In this document: positions 35,971-47,422 of the stretch, one piece after another
Numbering within the stretch: position 1 is the first letter of the stretch
Layout of the letters: the number at the start of each line of letters is the position of its first letter
Assembly: GCA_015680905.1 (NCBI GenBank)
Contig: CM027380.1
Span: 35,022,001 to 35,086,000, forward strand
Direction: 5' to 3'
Length of the DNA: 64,000 nucleotides
Source of the DNA: Coptis chinensis
Taxonomy: Eukaryota > Streptophyta > Magnoliopsida > Ranunculales > Ranunculaceae
Position numbers and translations under genes: made by a program
Notes under the pieces: model-generated
Seen by the model: the letters and a program-made list of their open reading frames with translations, nothing else
Database searches by the model: none
What the model was told of the DNA's origin: nothing

Positions 35971-37414
35971 CATGACCTTTGGGATTCTTCTATTCCTACC
36001 AACACTCCTTATTTATTATGATGACCGTGAATTATAGGGAGATGACGTGGAATTGAAGAATTCAGAACTGAAGGGTTCTCAAATTGAAGAAGGTAACTTT
36101 AAATTTACTCATTGTTGTTATATTTACTTAATTTTTATACTCCTCAATTATTTTTCATTCAAGTTTTAATTTGTTCATTGCCAAGAGATCTCATTTCAAG
36201 TGGTTTAGTGTTTCCCTACATATAATTCGCGCGATAGTTGAATGCTTGAGTCTAATTAGAAATGCTTGCTTTGTCATGGAGTTATTAAATATATGATTAT
36301 CATGTATAGTTGTTTTGGGATCTTTTGCTTCAAAACATACAGTATGTGACTCCGTGTTGCAAAGTACTTTGTAAATACTTGGCGCACAATAAGCAATATT
36401 TTTATAACCCATTTGCTTGAACTTGCAGAATTTTGTTCCTTTGATGTATTGATAATTCAGATTCCAAAGAGAAAAGTGTGCAATCTAATTGGATATGTAC
36501 ACATTTTTATTTTGTCATATGCCTTCGATTGGGTAGTTCATTAGTTTTGCTTAAGAATTTTATGCAAGTATTATGGAATTTATCATTTACATTTACAAAA
36601 ACCCTGTAATCAAAATGGTAGCTTGAACAGTATACTAATATTTACAAAAACCAATGTTGAGTACAAACCTTTGTCTGATCATATACCGTGATTTGTTTTT
36701 AATTAATGAAATATTTGAGGTAAACTTTAGTCTCATCGACGTCATCCATTTCAAACAGTTCTTGGAGATGTCATATTCATGATATGAGGCTTTTAATTAC
36801 GTTCTTACCAGTATTTACAAGTTTCTTTACAATAGTGGAGGATTTTAATTTGGCGATCACACGTACGTTAATAAACACAGCGATTGAGACCAATTTGGTG
36901 ATCACACGTACGTTAAGTTTCTTTACAAGAGTGGAAAGTCAACCTTGGAACAATGTTTACCAATTTGGTTATTAGTGTCATTCTGAATTTCTGATACATA
37001 ATTAAGACATTTATTTATTTTGCAAAGAGAATGAATTTTTAGGTTTTCATTCATTTGCTAGAACGAGCTGGCGATGTGGTTCTGACAATATTGAGAAGAT
37101 GACTAGAGTTCAGTTTTGCAGCCGTAAGCAAGGGAACAACTATTCAAACGGTAATATTTACCGTAACTCACGTTACCAATTCAATGTCAATCACATAATT
37201 ATCATGCATAATTTTGATACCGTCAAGTTTATACTAATTGGTAAAAAAAACATTTATGTCATAAAACACAAACCCTAGCTTTATTTAACAAAACAAAATA
37301 CGCATTCATGAAAATCACCAATTTATCCCAACATCACCTGTGATTTACTCCACCTCATCCAACGACAACAACTCTTGGACATGTATATATTTGACTGCAT
37401 GCTCATTAAGTGTA
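35971..37414. other. Spacer, with a small tandem duplication
   Basis: No supported exon. ATCACACGTACGTTAA occurs twice (about 36857 and 36901), with TTTCTTTACAA(T/G)AGTGGA also twice, showing a local duplication. Confidence 0.35.
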
Positions 37415-37445
37415 CTAGCAAAATGCACGTGCTCTGCACATGTTT
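37415..37445 (-). mobile_element. Second Helitron-type 3' terminus, minus strand
   Basis: On the minus strand ATGTGC-AGA-GCACGT forms a 6-bp hairpin with one T-G pair, followed by GCATTTTG, CTAG and T. The layout matches that at 31836 and fits a Helitron 3' end, but the stem is weaker. Confidence 0.5.
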
Positions 37446-38616
37446 AACAAACAAATTTTATTGAAGAGAGTGAACATTATATGCCTTTATGAATTTATTT
37501 TATTTTTAAAGGCGGAACTGTGAAACCTAATTCTGTATATTCCTGCTACCCAAGTTCATAAAAATAAAAATGATTACTCAAGCTTTTTTCGATATTGTTT
37601 TTTTTAACGTTTACAATCACTTTAACAACTTCTAGTGACCAACTCAAGTTTGAGTGGAGTTCATGCAATAATACATTTAAAAGGAAAAAAAAATATGATC
37701 ACCATGTACACGAAACTACAAAAGCAAGTGATCATAGTTGCTTACACAGCTACAGAGATTCAAAAAAGTGTTAGGTTCAAAGCAATTAAGGGGCCGGAGA
37801 CACTATGTATACTGAGCAAGGAGCCTTTGACTCTTACAATGTAAAAACTGTAAAAAAAAGCAATGCCCATTTATGTATTTTAATACGAACTAAAACTATA
37901 ATCCATTAATTGCCACAAAAACACTCATAAAAAATTGAGGAAAATCAGTCTTGCTAACAAATTCTTCTGTCCTCACTTCTGCTATTCCATACTATTTAAA
38001 ACTCATACCTTAGTAAAAATTGTTCGACAAAACAAACTTGTAGAATATCTTTTCCCATTAGAAAGTATATCCGTTGTGAAACATATAGTGATCACCATTT
38101 ATAAGATAAAACCACTCACTCAACCCACTCAAAAGTTACAATAAGACCCAAAAAAAAAAAAACTGAATAAAACTCAGAGAGAACATGCGCCTGAACATAG
38201 ACATAGGATTTCCACATGTGGCGACTACCATGCATTCATCCTCTTCTTATAATTCTTATATGTACCCTGAAAAATGAAAAAGAACCAGATAAGTATGAAA
38301 AGGCAAGTAAATTGAGAAGGCAAATATATGGGGTTAACACATTGATATAAAAGTATCAGAAAAAAAAACAACAACACATATTGCTTGTATAGTTAGCAAT
38401 GTCACTAAACCAAAGGATATATTTTAGCCTATAGGAAATTGAAATGATTTGCATAATTGCTTCTTACAAACATATGCAATAAACTTGATAGTAAGGATGA
38501 CAATAGAGACCTGAATGAATGTCTAAATTAAAAACCATACATCCATAAATCACTTTGGTACAAAGCAAGTTGTGGAGGGAATATTTACCTGAGGTGAGGT
38601 TTAGGGAAATTAAAAA
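37446..38616. other. Spacer with no firm gene
   Basis: AT-rich sequence. A minus-strand segment at 38225-38268 reads GTYKNYKKRMNAW and a stop after a good acceptor, but no companion exons were found. Confidence 0.3.
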
Positions 38617-40303
38617 GAGTTTTTTAGGTCTTAGTCCTAATAATAGTTGGTTTATTAGGATTTAGTCCAGAAAAACTTGAATATTAGGGTTTAGTCCTAG
38701 TTTTGGTTGTTGACTGTCAGTCAACTGGGTTGATTGTGGTCAATATGCTTGTATTTTTGAAATGACAATAATACCCCTCACGTGGAACATCACGTGAATA
38801 TATAAGTTAGACTTTGATACAAGAAATAAGGTCATCTTCTAGGACTTGGTCCCTACTGTTATTTGACAAATTAGAGTTTAGTCCTACTTGTCAACCATTA
38901 AAAAAACAGTCTCAACTTCCGTTTGGCATGAACTGAAAAACTAGTGCTTTGAAATCATTACCTTCGAAATCTGTACCAGAACAACAACTTAGGATCTTAA
39001 CAAGATTTCTGTGATGGATGTTTCGCAATGATTCACACTCAGTCATGAAACTCTTGGAAGCATCTGTGTGGTGAAGGTTGAAAACTTTAATTGCAACAAT
39101 CATTTCATCTTGCTGGAGGATTCCTTTAAAGACGGACCTAAAACTACCTGAGCTAGTAATGTTAGTTGGAGAAAAACCGCTTATAGCTCGAAAAAGATCT
39201 CTATATGAAACCTTCAAATCTTGAAATTTTGACACTTTGGAAGTTTCAGTTCTTGAACACCCCCACAAAGCTTGAAATTTTTAGCAACTGAAGCCGAATT
39301 TGTGTTTTTAAAGATACCTTTTATGGGTACCTTGCCTTCAAACATGTTTAAGGACAGATTCAATCTTTGGAGATATCGAAAGCTCTCCAAAAATGTTAGA
39401 ATCTGACCAAACAAGTTGTTGCTTGATAAGTCAATATATCGGATATTCTTTAGAGAACTCAAGGACTGAGGAATTGTTCCTTCAAAAAAGTTATTCTACA
39501 AGTAAAGTTCTTCCAAACTTAGTGAAACAGTTACCAAGATTACTTGGTATTTCACCAGCTATTTTATTTCCAGAGACGTCGAAGGCACCAAGATTTTGTA
39601 AGTTGCCTACTTCTAGAGATAGGGGCCTAAGAAAGAATTCTGAGAGAGGTCTAGCATAATCGATAGGGAAGAAATACCGAAGATTTGTTGAGGTATGGTA
39701 CCGGTTAGGTTATTTCCACGGAGGTATAGTGATTGCAGAAATTGAAATCACCAAAATATGTATGAATGCTTCCTTCCAATCTGTTTGTTGATAAAGCCAA
39801 GAGGGACAAGTGAGTAATGATTACTAGATCAGGATAAATCTAGTCAAGCTGTTGTTTTCCAGATATAAATTTTGCAATGTCTGAATATTTCCGATAGAAG
39901 ATGGAATATTTCCTTGAAAGTGATTGACTTCGAGGCCTAATCCAATGAGGTTGACAAGGTTCCCAATCCCTTCTGGGATGACTCTTGATATTTGATTACG
40001 TTCTAGATACAACTCCGTGATTTTCTGACATGTAGGACTAAACTCTAATTTGTCAAATAATAGTAGGGACCAAGTCCTAGAAGATGACCTTATTTCTTGT
40101 ATCAAAGTCTAACTTATATATTCATGTGATGTTGCATGTGAGGGGTATTATTGTCATTTCAAAAATACAAGCAGATTGACCACAGTCAACTCAATTGACT
40201 AACAGTCAACAACCAGAACTAGGACTAAACCCTAATATTCAAGCTTTGTTGGACCAAACCCTAATAAAACCAACTATTATTAGGACCCATACCTAAATAT
40301 CCC
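38617..40303 (-). mobile_element. TIR transposon carrying an LRR-kinase fragment, copy 1
   Basis: The ends are inverted repeats of ~270 bases: 38617-38890 and 40033-40303 share TAGTCCTAATAATAGTTGG, AATAATACCCCTC, AAGTCTAACTTATATATTCA and GACCAAGTCCTAGAAGATGA. Between them lies only LRR receptor-kinase coding sequence on the minus strand. This layout (long TIRs around a host gene piece, no transposase) is that of a Pack-MULE-type element. I could not find a clear 9-base target duplication, so the superfamily is inferred. A second copy is at 47149-57605 in the opposite orientation. Confidence 0.75.
38912..40030 (-). pseudogene. Captured LRR receptor-kinase fragment (EFR/Xa21 class)
   Basis: Minus-strand order: LRR units (ITELYLERNQISRVIPEGIG, NLYLENNSLT), a decayed middle, the last LRRs (IRYIDLSSNNLFGQI, LQRLNLSLNMFEGKVP), the class-typical [19 protein letters not shown] and LKLPKC, and then at once the kinase start ([20 protein letters not shown], a changed glycine loop [15 protein letters not shown] with the ATP-binding Lys, [27 protein letters not shown]). 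The transmembrane and juxtamembrane part between LPKC and VSYRDL is missing, and the kinase stops after about its first third. The LRR and kinase parts are in different frames. In the parent family these kinases sense microbial patterns at the plasma membrane. This copy cannot make one. Confidence 0.85.
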
Positions 40304-41372
40304 TTGATTTAATTACATTTTTAATAACATCACCATGCCACCCCAATTTTATAGGATTCTTACACATAAAAGTGAAATAAGTCTAATTAAAATACACCAA
40401 TTAAATGGACAGATCCTTGCCTCTTTGGGCAGTTTGTAACAACATAGAGCTATCTCAAAGCCATTAATCATTTCCCTACAAAACAGTATGATAAACTCAT
40501 TCACATCTTACATGCCTAGAACAGAGCTTCTCAATTCTATTTGTGAATTTCAAATAAGAAAATTTTACTAATTAAGTTTGTATTTATTAGCTTTCATTTC
40601 TTCTAGACAGCCTAGTAACACTATAATGAGATCTATAAACAATTAAAAAAATAAAATAAAGATGACTACATTTGGTTCCCAATTATATCTTCAATTGTTA
40701 TGGAGTTAATTAGCAAGAAAAACATCACCTGCCATGTCATGCCCAATAATGCTTATCATAAAAGGTTTAGCTCCAAAGCTATGACATGCATTCCGTAACA
40801 TTCCTTGCTAATCCTCCAGCCACATGGTACGGTATACTTGAACAGGAAAGTTCCAATCAATAAGTAAGGAAAATAGGAAAAGAAGGAAAAATGACAAAGT
40901 AACATTTAGTCTTATTAATAAGTATCACAATTTGTTATTTTTTCATCATTTTTGCTTGGAACGTCAACCTATATATGAAAAGGAGTTTATTCAGACACGT
41001 GTCATCCAACACAAACACAGGGAGGCAAACACATGTACATCTCCTCTCTAATCTCAATACCAATCCCCTCTCTCACACTATAATGTTTCATGTCAGCTCC
41101 TACCTGTCTTCCCGACCCTATAAATAGTTGCACTTCTCCAAACTGCCAAAAACACACTAAAGCAGAGTATATCCTCTTCCCAACATTAAATATTCTACCT
41201 CTCCATGCTAATGCATGTGTGACCTTAATTGTATTTCTCATAACCCCATCACATGTTATCATATTCTCATCTCACCAACCAAACTACATGCCTTTTTCAT
41301 GCCAGTGCCTCACCACTACAAACTCTCTTACTTATCATATAAAATTAGCCTACATTAATAATAAATTAATAA
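40304..41372. other. Spacer with a promoter-like stretch
   Basis: No exon is supported. A G-box/ABRE palindrome GACACGTGTC lies at about 40995-41004 and a good TATA box CTATAAATA at about 41118-41126, followed by a CA/CT-rich leader-like run. No open frame follows, so it may be a captured promoter. The minus-strand frame at 41002-41262 is a shadow of it. Confidence 0.35.
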
Positions 41373-42531
41373 TCTCTACTAGTAGTATATCTTATAATGA
41401 TCGTGGCCTCTGAAATTCATCCAGGTATTTTTCTTACGCATAATACCCCTGGATGAATAATTATATCAAACACCTAGATATTTATTAATGAGGACTACTT
41501 GGTCTTTTTATGTCTTTGTAAATTCGTAGTACTGATATTGTCCATAAATTAAAATGTTGTTTAACACCTTTGAATAGGAGCAATCAGTCTTTTCATGTGG
41601 TGGTATATTAAAAAACCAATTCCACGCCATTTTGAATTGTACGCTTACCATAAATTTACCATAAATGACATTTAATTAGTAATAATTAGCAATAAATACA
41701 CCTCTACGTCTCCCCTCCCAATCTCCACCCCTACGTTTTCCTTCTTTTGCAAACAGTACAAAAAAATAAGTTTTGCAACAAAAATTAAACAGAGCCATCA
41801 TTCTCTCTCCCACTCTCTTCAAATTGAGTTCTCTCATTGCAACAAATTCCAGCCATTCATTTAAATTGAGGTAAAAAATCTAAATAGTTGAAATAGTGAG
41901 TACTTTAATCTAGGATGGAATTGACTAATGAATCTCTCTATTGCTTATGAACCTCCAATCAGGTATGATTGTTTTCTTCACTTCTCGAAATCAGTCAATT
42001 TGCTTTAATGCATGAATTCTATATCCAAAACACAACTGAACTTTGCAGATGCTATCAATGGACTGGGTAATAACATAGGATATTACATCAATCTATGGAA
42101 CAATTGAGTTGATGACAAAGTTGGATGCATGTTTCGAATTATTATTAACAAACACAAGATGAATGTGGGAGTGTACGCTGGCTTTGCCTTCATCTTTGAA
42201 GAGTTTATTGAAGTTAAGGTGAGTTCTTAAGCTAGCAATAACCCATTAATGAAAGTTAATCTAATTATATTAGCTATGATTTTTAATATATTTTTAATAT
42301 CCAATTAGAGTAGCTTTTTAATATACTTTTGGATTTTGAAGTCTGAATGAAATTGCTAGAATGTTTTGAATGACTTTGAAGCATATGTGAAGTGGTGGAT
42401 AATTATAATATTGTTGTCGGTGATTCATGGACGTGTTTCTTATTTTGTCAATGGACGTGTTTCTTATTTAGTGTTTATTGATGTTTTGATTTGGGTATTG
42501 ATTTGAATTTCTTTATTGTGCTGTTCAATAG

Positions 42532-42760
42532 CGTTAAGTATCGACGATTTAGAACATTTGCTTGATGAACACATGATGCTCTCTTTCAATATGGATACTG
42601 AAGATGGCAGCATTGAGGAGGTATGTCTTTTGTATTCTACAAAAGTGCAAAATTGGTAAATGTCAAGTCCCATAGAAATGGTTGAGGGTGACCCACCAAA
42701 GTGTGGTAATTTGGCTTTAGCTAAAAACTTGAGTGATGACATGAGAGAAAGACCTGCCAT
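42532..42760 (+). pseudogene. TSR2-like pre-rRNA-processing protein fragment
   Basis: Exon 42532-42620 has GT/AG borders and reads LSIDDLEHLLDEHMMLSFNM followed by DTEDGSIEE. This matches the conserved core of plant TSR2 (D-L-E-x-L-L-D-E, L-S-F-N, E-D-G-S-I-E-E), a protein that escorts ribosomal protein eS26 and is needed for 20S pre-rRNA processing. About 45 bases on, EMVEGDPPKCGNLALAKNLS may be part of the C-terminal region. The N-terminal half (the W-x-A-L-Q-x-A-x-x-x-x-W-G-G core) was not found. It is a fragment, probably captured by the surrounding element. Confidence 0.6.
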
Positions 42761-43263
42761 TTGTTGCACATCGTGATTTCTGTATTTGCATGGGGATTGA
42801 AAGAAATAACTTACCTCTCTTGGTACATCATCTAGCCCTATTTGGTTTTATTTGATCTGCAGCCATGTGTTGTTTGCTGTTTAACTTTTTGTTACTACTA
42901 CCTCAGTGTGGATTTTGAAAGAATTGATTGATTGCTCTGTAAGAAATTACAACTTTTTGGTCCTCAGTACAATACTAACTTTAGTTTCTTCTTTGCTAAT
43001 TGGGCCAGGGGCAAAACAAGGGCTTCTTATACAAGGAGGAGATGTATTGGAACGTTTGGCTGGCATAGACTATGTGCTTTAGACAAAGTATAATATTGAG
43101 TGCCTTCAGAATTTATTACTCTGTTTTTTGTTTTCTTTTTATTTTGCGTTATTCATTCAGGGGTATTATTCATAAGAAAATACCCAGATGAACCATATAT
43201 GTCTAACTATTTGGTGTCAAAGGGTTCACTAAGCAATGTGTTTACTCATGCATATTTTCTTGT

Positions 43264-44560
43264 ATGAATAGGATATTGTTATGTATGTGAACTCTCCTGG
43301 AGGATCCGTTACAACTGGTGATTCTATCCCATTAGTTATTGTGCTATTATTAATTTATTAAGTTTCATGTCAAAATCTGTCCTTTTTTCTGACTCGCATG
43401 TGTTTACCTCATTAGGTATGGCGATATTTGATATAATGAGGCATATTAGGCCTGATGTTTCCACTGTATGCGTCGGTCTGGCAACTAGGTATAGATTTAA
43501 ATTTTTGCATTTGTTTTGGTTGCTTATGTTATTTTTCTTTGCAGTTCTGATATTTCTTTGGTTATGGATAGTTATTTCTCCGTTCTTTGTCCAATTAGGA
43601 TGCACCTCCTTAAACTTGCATTACATACTAATGGACTGCTACAATTTGCCTAGACTCCATGTGTTGACCATACACCAATTGTGCTGAAGGATCATCTTAG
43701 GTTATTATATCTGAATTGTTATTTACTAAGTGTAATCATCAAGTACAGTGAGTATTTAGAAAAACATAGTAGAGTGACAGTTTGGAAGTGGGGGCAAGAT
43801 AACTCCTTAAACTATTGTATTCTCTCCCTTGTAATTGGGTGTTTCTTGATGTTGCAAAGAATAATACTTGCAATGAGCTTTCATATGAACGGGCAGTGTC
43901 ACTCTTGAATTGTGCTTCTGTTTTGTTTTATCTGCATAAAAACAAGCAGCAACCACTAACTATGCTCTTTAAAATTATGCTTCCATGCTTCTTGGTTGAC
44001 AATGCTTAACACACTTGAAATGGAGCAACATATGAGGTAAAGTGAGGGAAGAGTATTTAATGATCTTAAGAATGTTTTGTGCCAAGGAATAGTCAAAGTG
44101 ATTGGCTATCCTCGAAGTGATTGGCATTGGTTGATGGAGTAACTCACTTAACGGCCATGTTTGAGCGGATTACTTGAGTAATATTTTGGCTTTTGGGTAC
44201 ATGGCAAGCGCTAATAGTTTTGGTTTTGAGTTTTGAAACTTCTTTAATTTGGGATTTTTAACTAAAGATGTACTCCACTATGAAAATTATATTTGCCTTT
44301 TACTTATTTCTGCATAACTTGATGAGAAGTTCCACTGCATGGAATTACTAAAATGTTGAAGCTTGTACCTTGGTTCTAGCGGTAGTAATGGCTATTTATT
44401 CAAGATGCCATTATTTGTTTACGGTTTCACTTTGACTTTTTGTTTGTATGTGCATTTTGATTCCCTATATCACACTAATTTAACTACATTTGCTAACACG
44501 TCTTCTGTGTATAGTATGGGGGCTTTCCTTCTTAGTGCTGGAACCAAGGGTAAGCCATTT
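43264..44560 (+). pseudogene. CLPP5: CLPP5-like Clp protease subunit fragment
   Basis: Three exon pieces are in order: DIVMYVNSPGGSVTTG (to 43319), GMAIFDIMRHIRPDVSTVCV and GLATR (43416-43488), and SMGAFLLSAGTKG (about 44514-44552). They match the nuclear-encoded chloroplast ClpP5 subunit, part of the stromal ATP-dependent Clp protease core. Exon ends carry plausible splice sites. The SMGAF block normally holds the catalytic Ser of ClpP and it is present. The N-terminal transit peptide and everything after AGTKG (including the catalytic His and Asp) are missing, so this is a fragment. The second and third pieces are about 1 kb apart. It is probably captured. Confidence 0.8.
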
Positions 44561-44654
44561 TCTTCCTAAATTTGTTATGAAATTTTCATTTAGTCGGTGA
44601 GTTTTTCTTGATTTGGCTGTGCTCTTCTAAATTCCTGTTCACAATTATCTTTGT

Positions 44655-45190
44655 AGGAATCCCCTTCTATTACAAGAAGCTTCCCTCTTAGCACCGATAT
44701 GGAAATTTCACATGCTCTGAGTGGAGTAGGAAACAATTTGTGGGAGATGCCGTTATTTAGAAAAATATGTCAAAGAATTGGCATTGGATCAAATCCTAAG
44801 GGAATAAACTCTTCTTCTCTTTCTATAGTTCCAGGTTAGATGAATACGAAGCAGTCAACTCTGGAAAGCCGCACTGAGGTTTCAAGACCTTCATCCAATT
44901 TAAAAGGGGCAACGAACGTTACCACATGCATAGAAGACATCCATGAAAGAGGAGCATCCAGCGGAAGCCATACTTACTCGCAGAATGACATTTCCTCCCC
45001 AATAATGCAAGGCGAAAGAAGTAAGTGCGAAAATTCAAGAGTCAGAAGTCAAATTTTCCCTAAAATCTTTTTAAGCTCCTATTGTTATTGTAATGTTGCT
45101 CTTACCTGCATTTAGATGTCAAAGAAGCAAAAGTCTGTGAGGTTAATAGCCTCCCTCAGCCTCGTGTGCAATTACAAGAAAAAGCCTCAT
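44655..45190 (+). pseudogene. Captured fragment of an unrecognised Ser-rich protein
   Basis: After an acceptor at about 44654 the plus strand reads ESPSITRSFPLSTDMEISHA and on to FRKICQRIGIGSNPKG, then a stop. A further open block starts at 44840 (MNTKQSTLESRTEVSRPSSN, then IEDIHERGASSGSHTYSQND) and ends at a donor near 45020. A last piece at 45117-45190 reads VKEAKVCEVNSLPQPRVQLQ and a stop. The texture is that of a low-complexity regulatory or C-terminal region. I do not recognise the gene. Confidence 0.45.
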
Positions 45191-47148
45191 GATGATTAAC
45201 CTAGAGGAACCTTTGTGCGTCATCGTAAGTCTATGATTTTTTAATCCGTAGTCCTTATACATGTAAATATTTATGCTGATAGTTTAAATATATGTTGCAT
45301 ACCAAAGGTTCGTTTTATCTAACCAGGTTACTACACCGTACACTTTTAACATGAGAACCCCATAAGCTTTTCATTGTTGTTACCTATTTTTCTTGAGCCC
45401 CACAAATATTGCTTCTTAGTTTGATTAGGATTCTATTCATTCGTGGTTAGTCTTATCCCAATCTAATATATCACGTTCTCCTAGTTTCTTAGAAACAATC
45501 CAACAGACATCTCAAAATCAGTTGATTTTGAGGTGTTTAGATAACAATGAATGGAAGGACAATAATGGTTTACTTACCTCCAACTACAAGAAAAAAATGT
45601 TAGCTCAAAGATTTCTTTTTTGTTGCTCTACGTACATTCAGTGATTGTTTTCTATTAGAAATTGTTATGTTGTTTTAACAAAATTGTTCACAAGTTTTAG
45701 ATCGAGGAGCTTGATATTGCTTTTGTCTTTGTATTTTTGCCTCAGTTTTGTTCTTTTCGATTCGTTGTAGGTTTTTGACATTTTGTAGATAGTTCTAGGA
45801 TTGAAAATGTTGTAATTGCTTCAAAATTTGGGGATTATTAGGTTCAAGTTCTCCAATCTATTATAGGATAGATTGAAGATGAATTTGAATGGTTAGTGTA
45901 TTACTGTTATCTTGTCCGTTAGGCCCTCACACTTCCATCAGAATTTGAATTATATGATATCTACCTCATTGCTTAGATATTACTATTTGGCTGTGGGTTC
46001 AGATTTAAATTGATTGACACTTGATATAAATGGTTAGACATGTATTACTTTTGAGTTGCCCTTTTTCATGTCATGCTTACATGTTTTTTTTTTTAAGCTT
46101 GAACTTATTGGACTATGGGGTTTATAATAGGTTGGATTTTTCATAAGATAGGATGAATGTGGGGGAGGATGATTAGCTTTTGAGAGTTTCCTAATGTTAA
46201 AATCCAAGCGGCAGGGATAGGGCAATGTGATGTGGCTTTGGTGAACCATACTTTAGATTATTGATGTTAATAGTTTTCCTCTAACTTCATACTGAAATTT
46301 CGACTTAGATATTATGAATTAACTCTTTTCTGTATGATTTATGGTTTTTAGGTCTCACATTATTTCCGATAGCAATCAGTTGGGACTTTTGCAAATAGAA
46401 CCATGTATCTTGGTATGTGCCTAAGAACTAAAGGTAGAATTTCTTTCCCTCTCTTGACAATCCTGAAAGACTTCAATAGCTTATAATTTATATGTTGTAG
46501 GGGACATTGGTTTGATTATGAATTTTTACCAATGGAGTCTAACACTTTATTTTTTTTTATCATGACAAATCCGTTTAGCTTCATAAGCATTGGTATGTAG
46601 GATTTTGCACATTTTAGTAATTTGATTGTTTTAGGAGAAATGAGCTTTTTAGACCTTACTTTCAATCATCTCACTACTAACGGATCAAAATTCAATTAGT
46701 GTACAAGACTGTAAGAGGGAAAATATGAAACAATTATTGCTCTTGGACCAGGAATTCAAACTGCTTTAAAGTAGTTGGAGAAGTTTAACGATTCACTGCA
46801 TATGCACTTTCCCATAGTTGATCAATACTTTGTAAGTGCCTGCTCAACCTTATAACTATTTTTATTTTTATTTTTTTATTTTAATATTATTGATTTATTC
46901 GTGAAACTCTTATACCATGGGATAGATTGATTAGAACTCATTCCTTAAACCCATCGATTTGCAGATGTCGACCAAGGTTTTAGTTATTATTTCTGGTGTA
47001 GGTATATTGAACAAATAAATCATTATGTTTGAAAGGTTGTTGAATGATTTTGGTGTTAACTTTTAACCCTCAATGGACATCAAGGTGGCGAGCGAGACTT
47101 GAAATTAAGATAAATGTTTACAACTATTTTAATTTAGTGTTTTTAATT
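45191..47148. other. Spacer, nothing recognised
   Basis: AT-rich sequence with no supported exon, RNA gene or clear repeat end. Short frames on both strands lack coding character. Confidence 0.35.
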
Positions 47149-47422
47149 GGGATATTTAGGTCTGGGTCCTAATAATAGTTGGCTTATTAGGGTTTGGTCC
47201 AACAAAGCTTGAATATTAGGGTTTAGTCCTAGTTCTGGTTGTCGACTGTTAGTCAATTGAGTTGATCGTAGTCAATCTGCTTGTATTTTTGAAATGGCAA
47301 TAATACCCCTCGCGTGCAACATCACATGAATATATAAGTTAGACTTTGATACAAGAAATAAGGTCATCTTCTAGGACTTGGTCCCTACTATTATTTGACA
47401 AATTAGAGTTTAGTCCTACATG

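Larger units (their letters stand above)
41373..45190 (+). mobile_element. Helitron-like element (copy C) with several captured gene fragments
   Basis: A candidate 5' end TCTCTACTAGTAGTATATC follows an A, as in many plant Helitrons. The next ~350 bases belong to the same repeat family as 32.2 and 35.6 kb (CAGTCTTTTCATGTG, CCACGCC box). Exon pieces of at least two unrelated nuclear genes follow on the same strand: TSR2 (42532-42760) and CLPP5 (43264-44560), and then a third unrecognised one (44655-45190). Fragments of different genes with introns, in one orientation, fit Helitron capture. No 3' hairpin-CTRR end was found, so the right limit is open. Confidence 0.5.

Noticed and set aside
38225-38268. 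Minus-strand last exon reading GTYKNYKKRMNAW and stop
   Set aside because: The acceptor and stop look fine, but no other exon was found nearby and the segment is too short to support a gene.
43264-44560. Plastid clpP inserted in the nucleus
   Set aside because: The sequence (IRPDVSTVCVGLA, SMGAFLLSAGTKG) and the exon breaks fit nuclear CLPP5 better than plastid clpP1.
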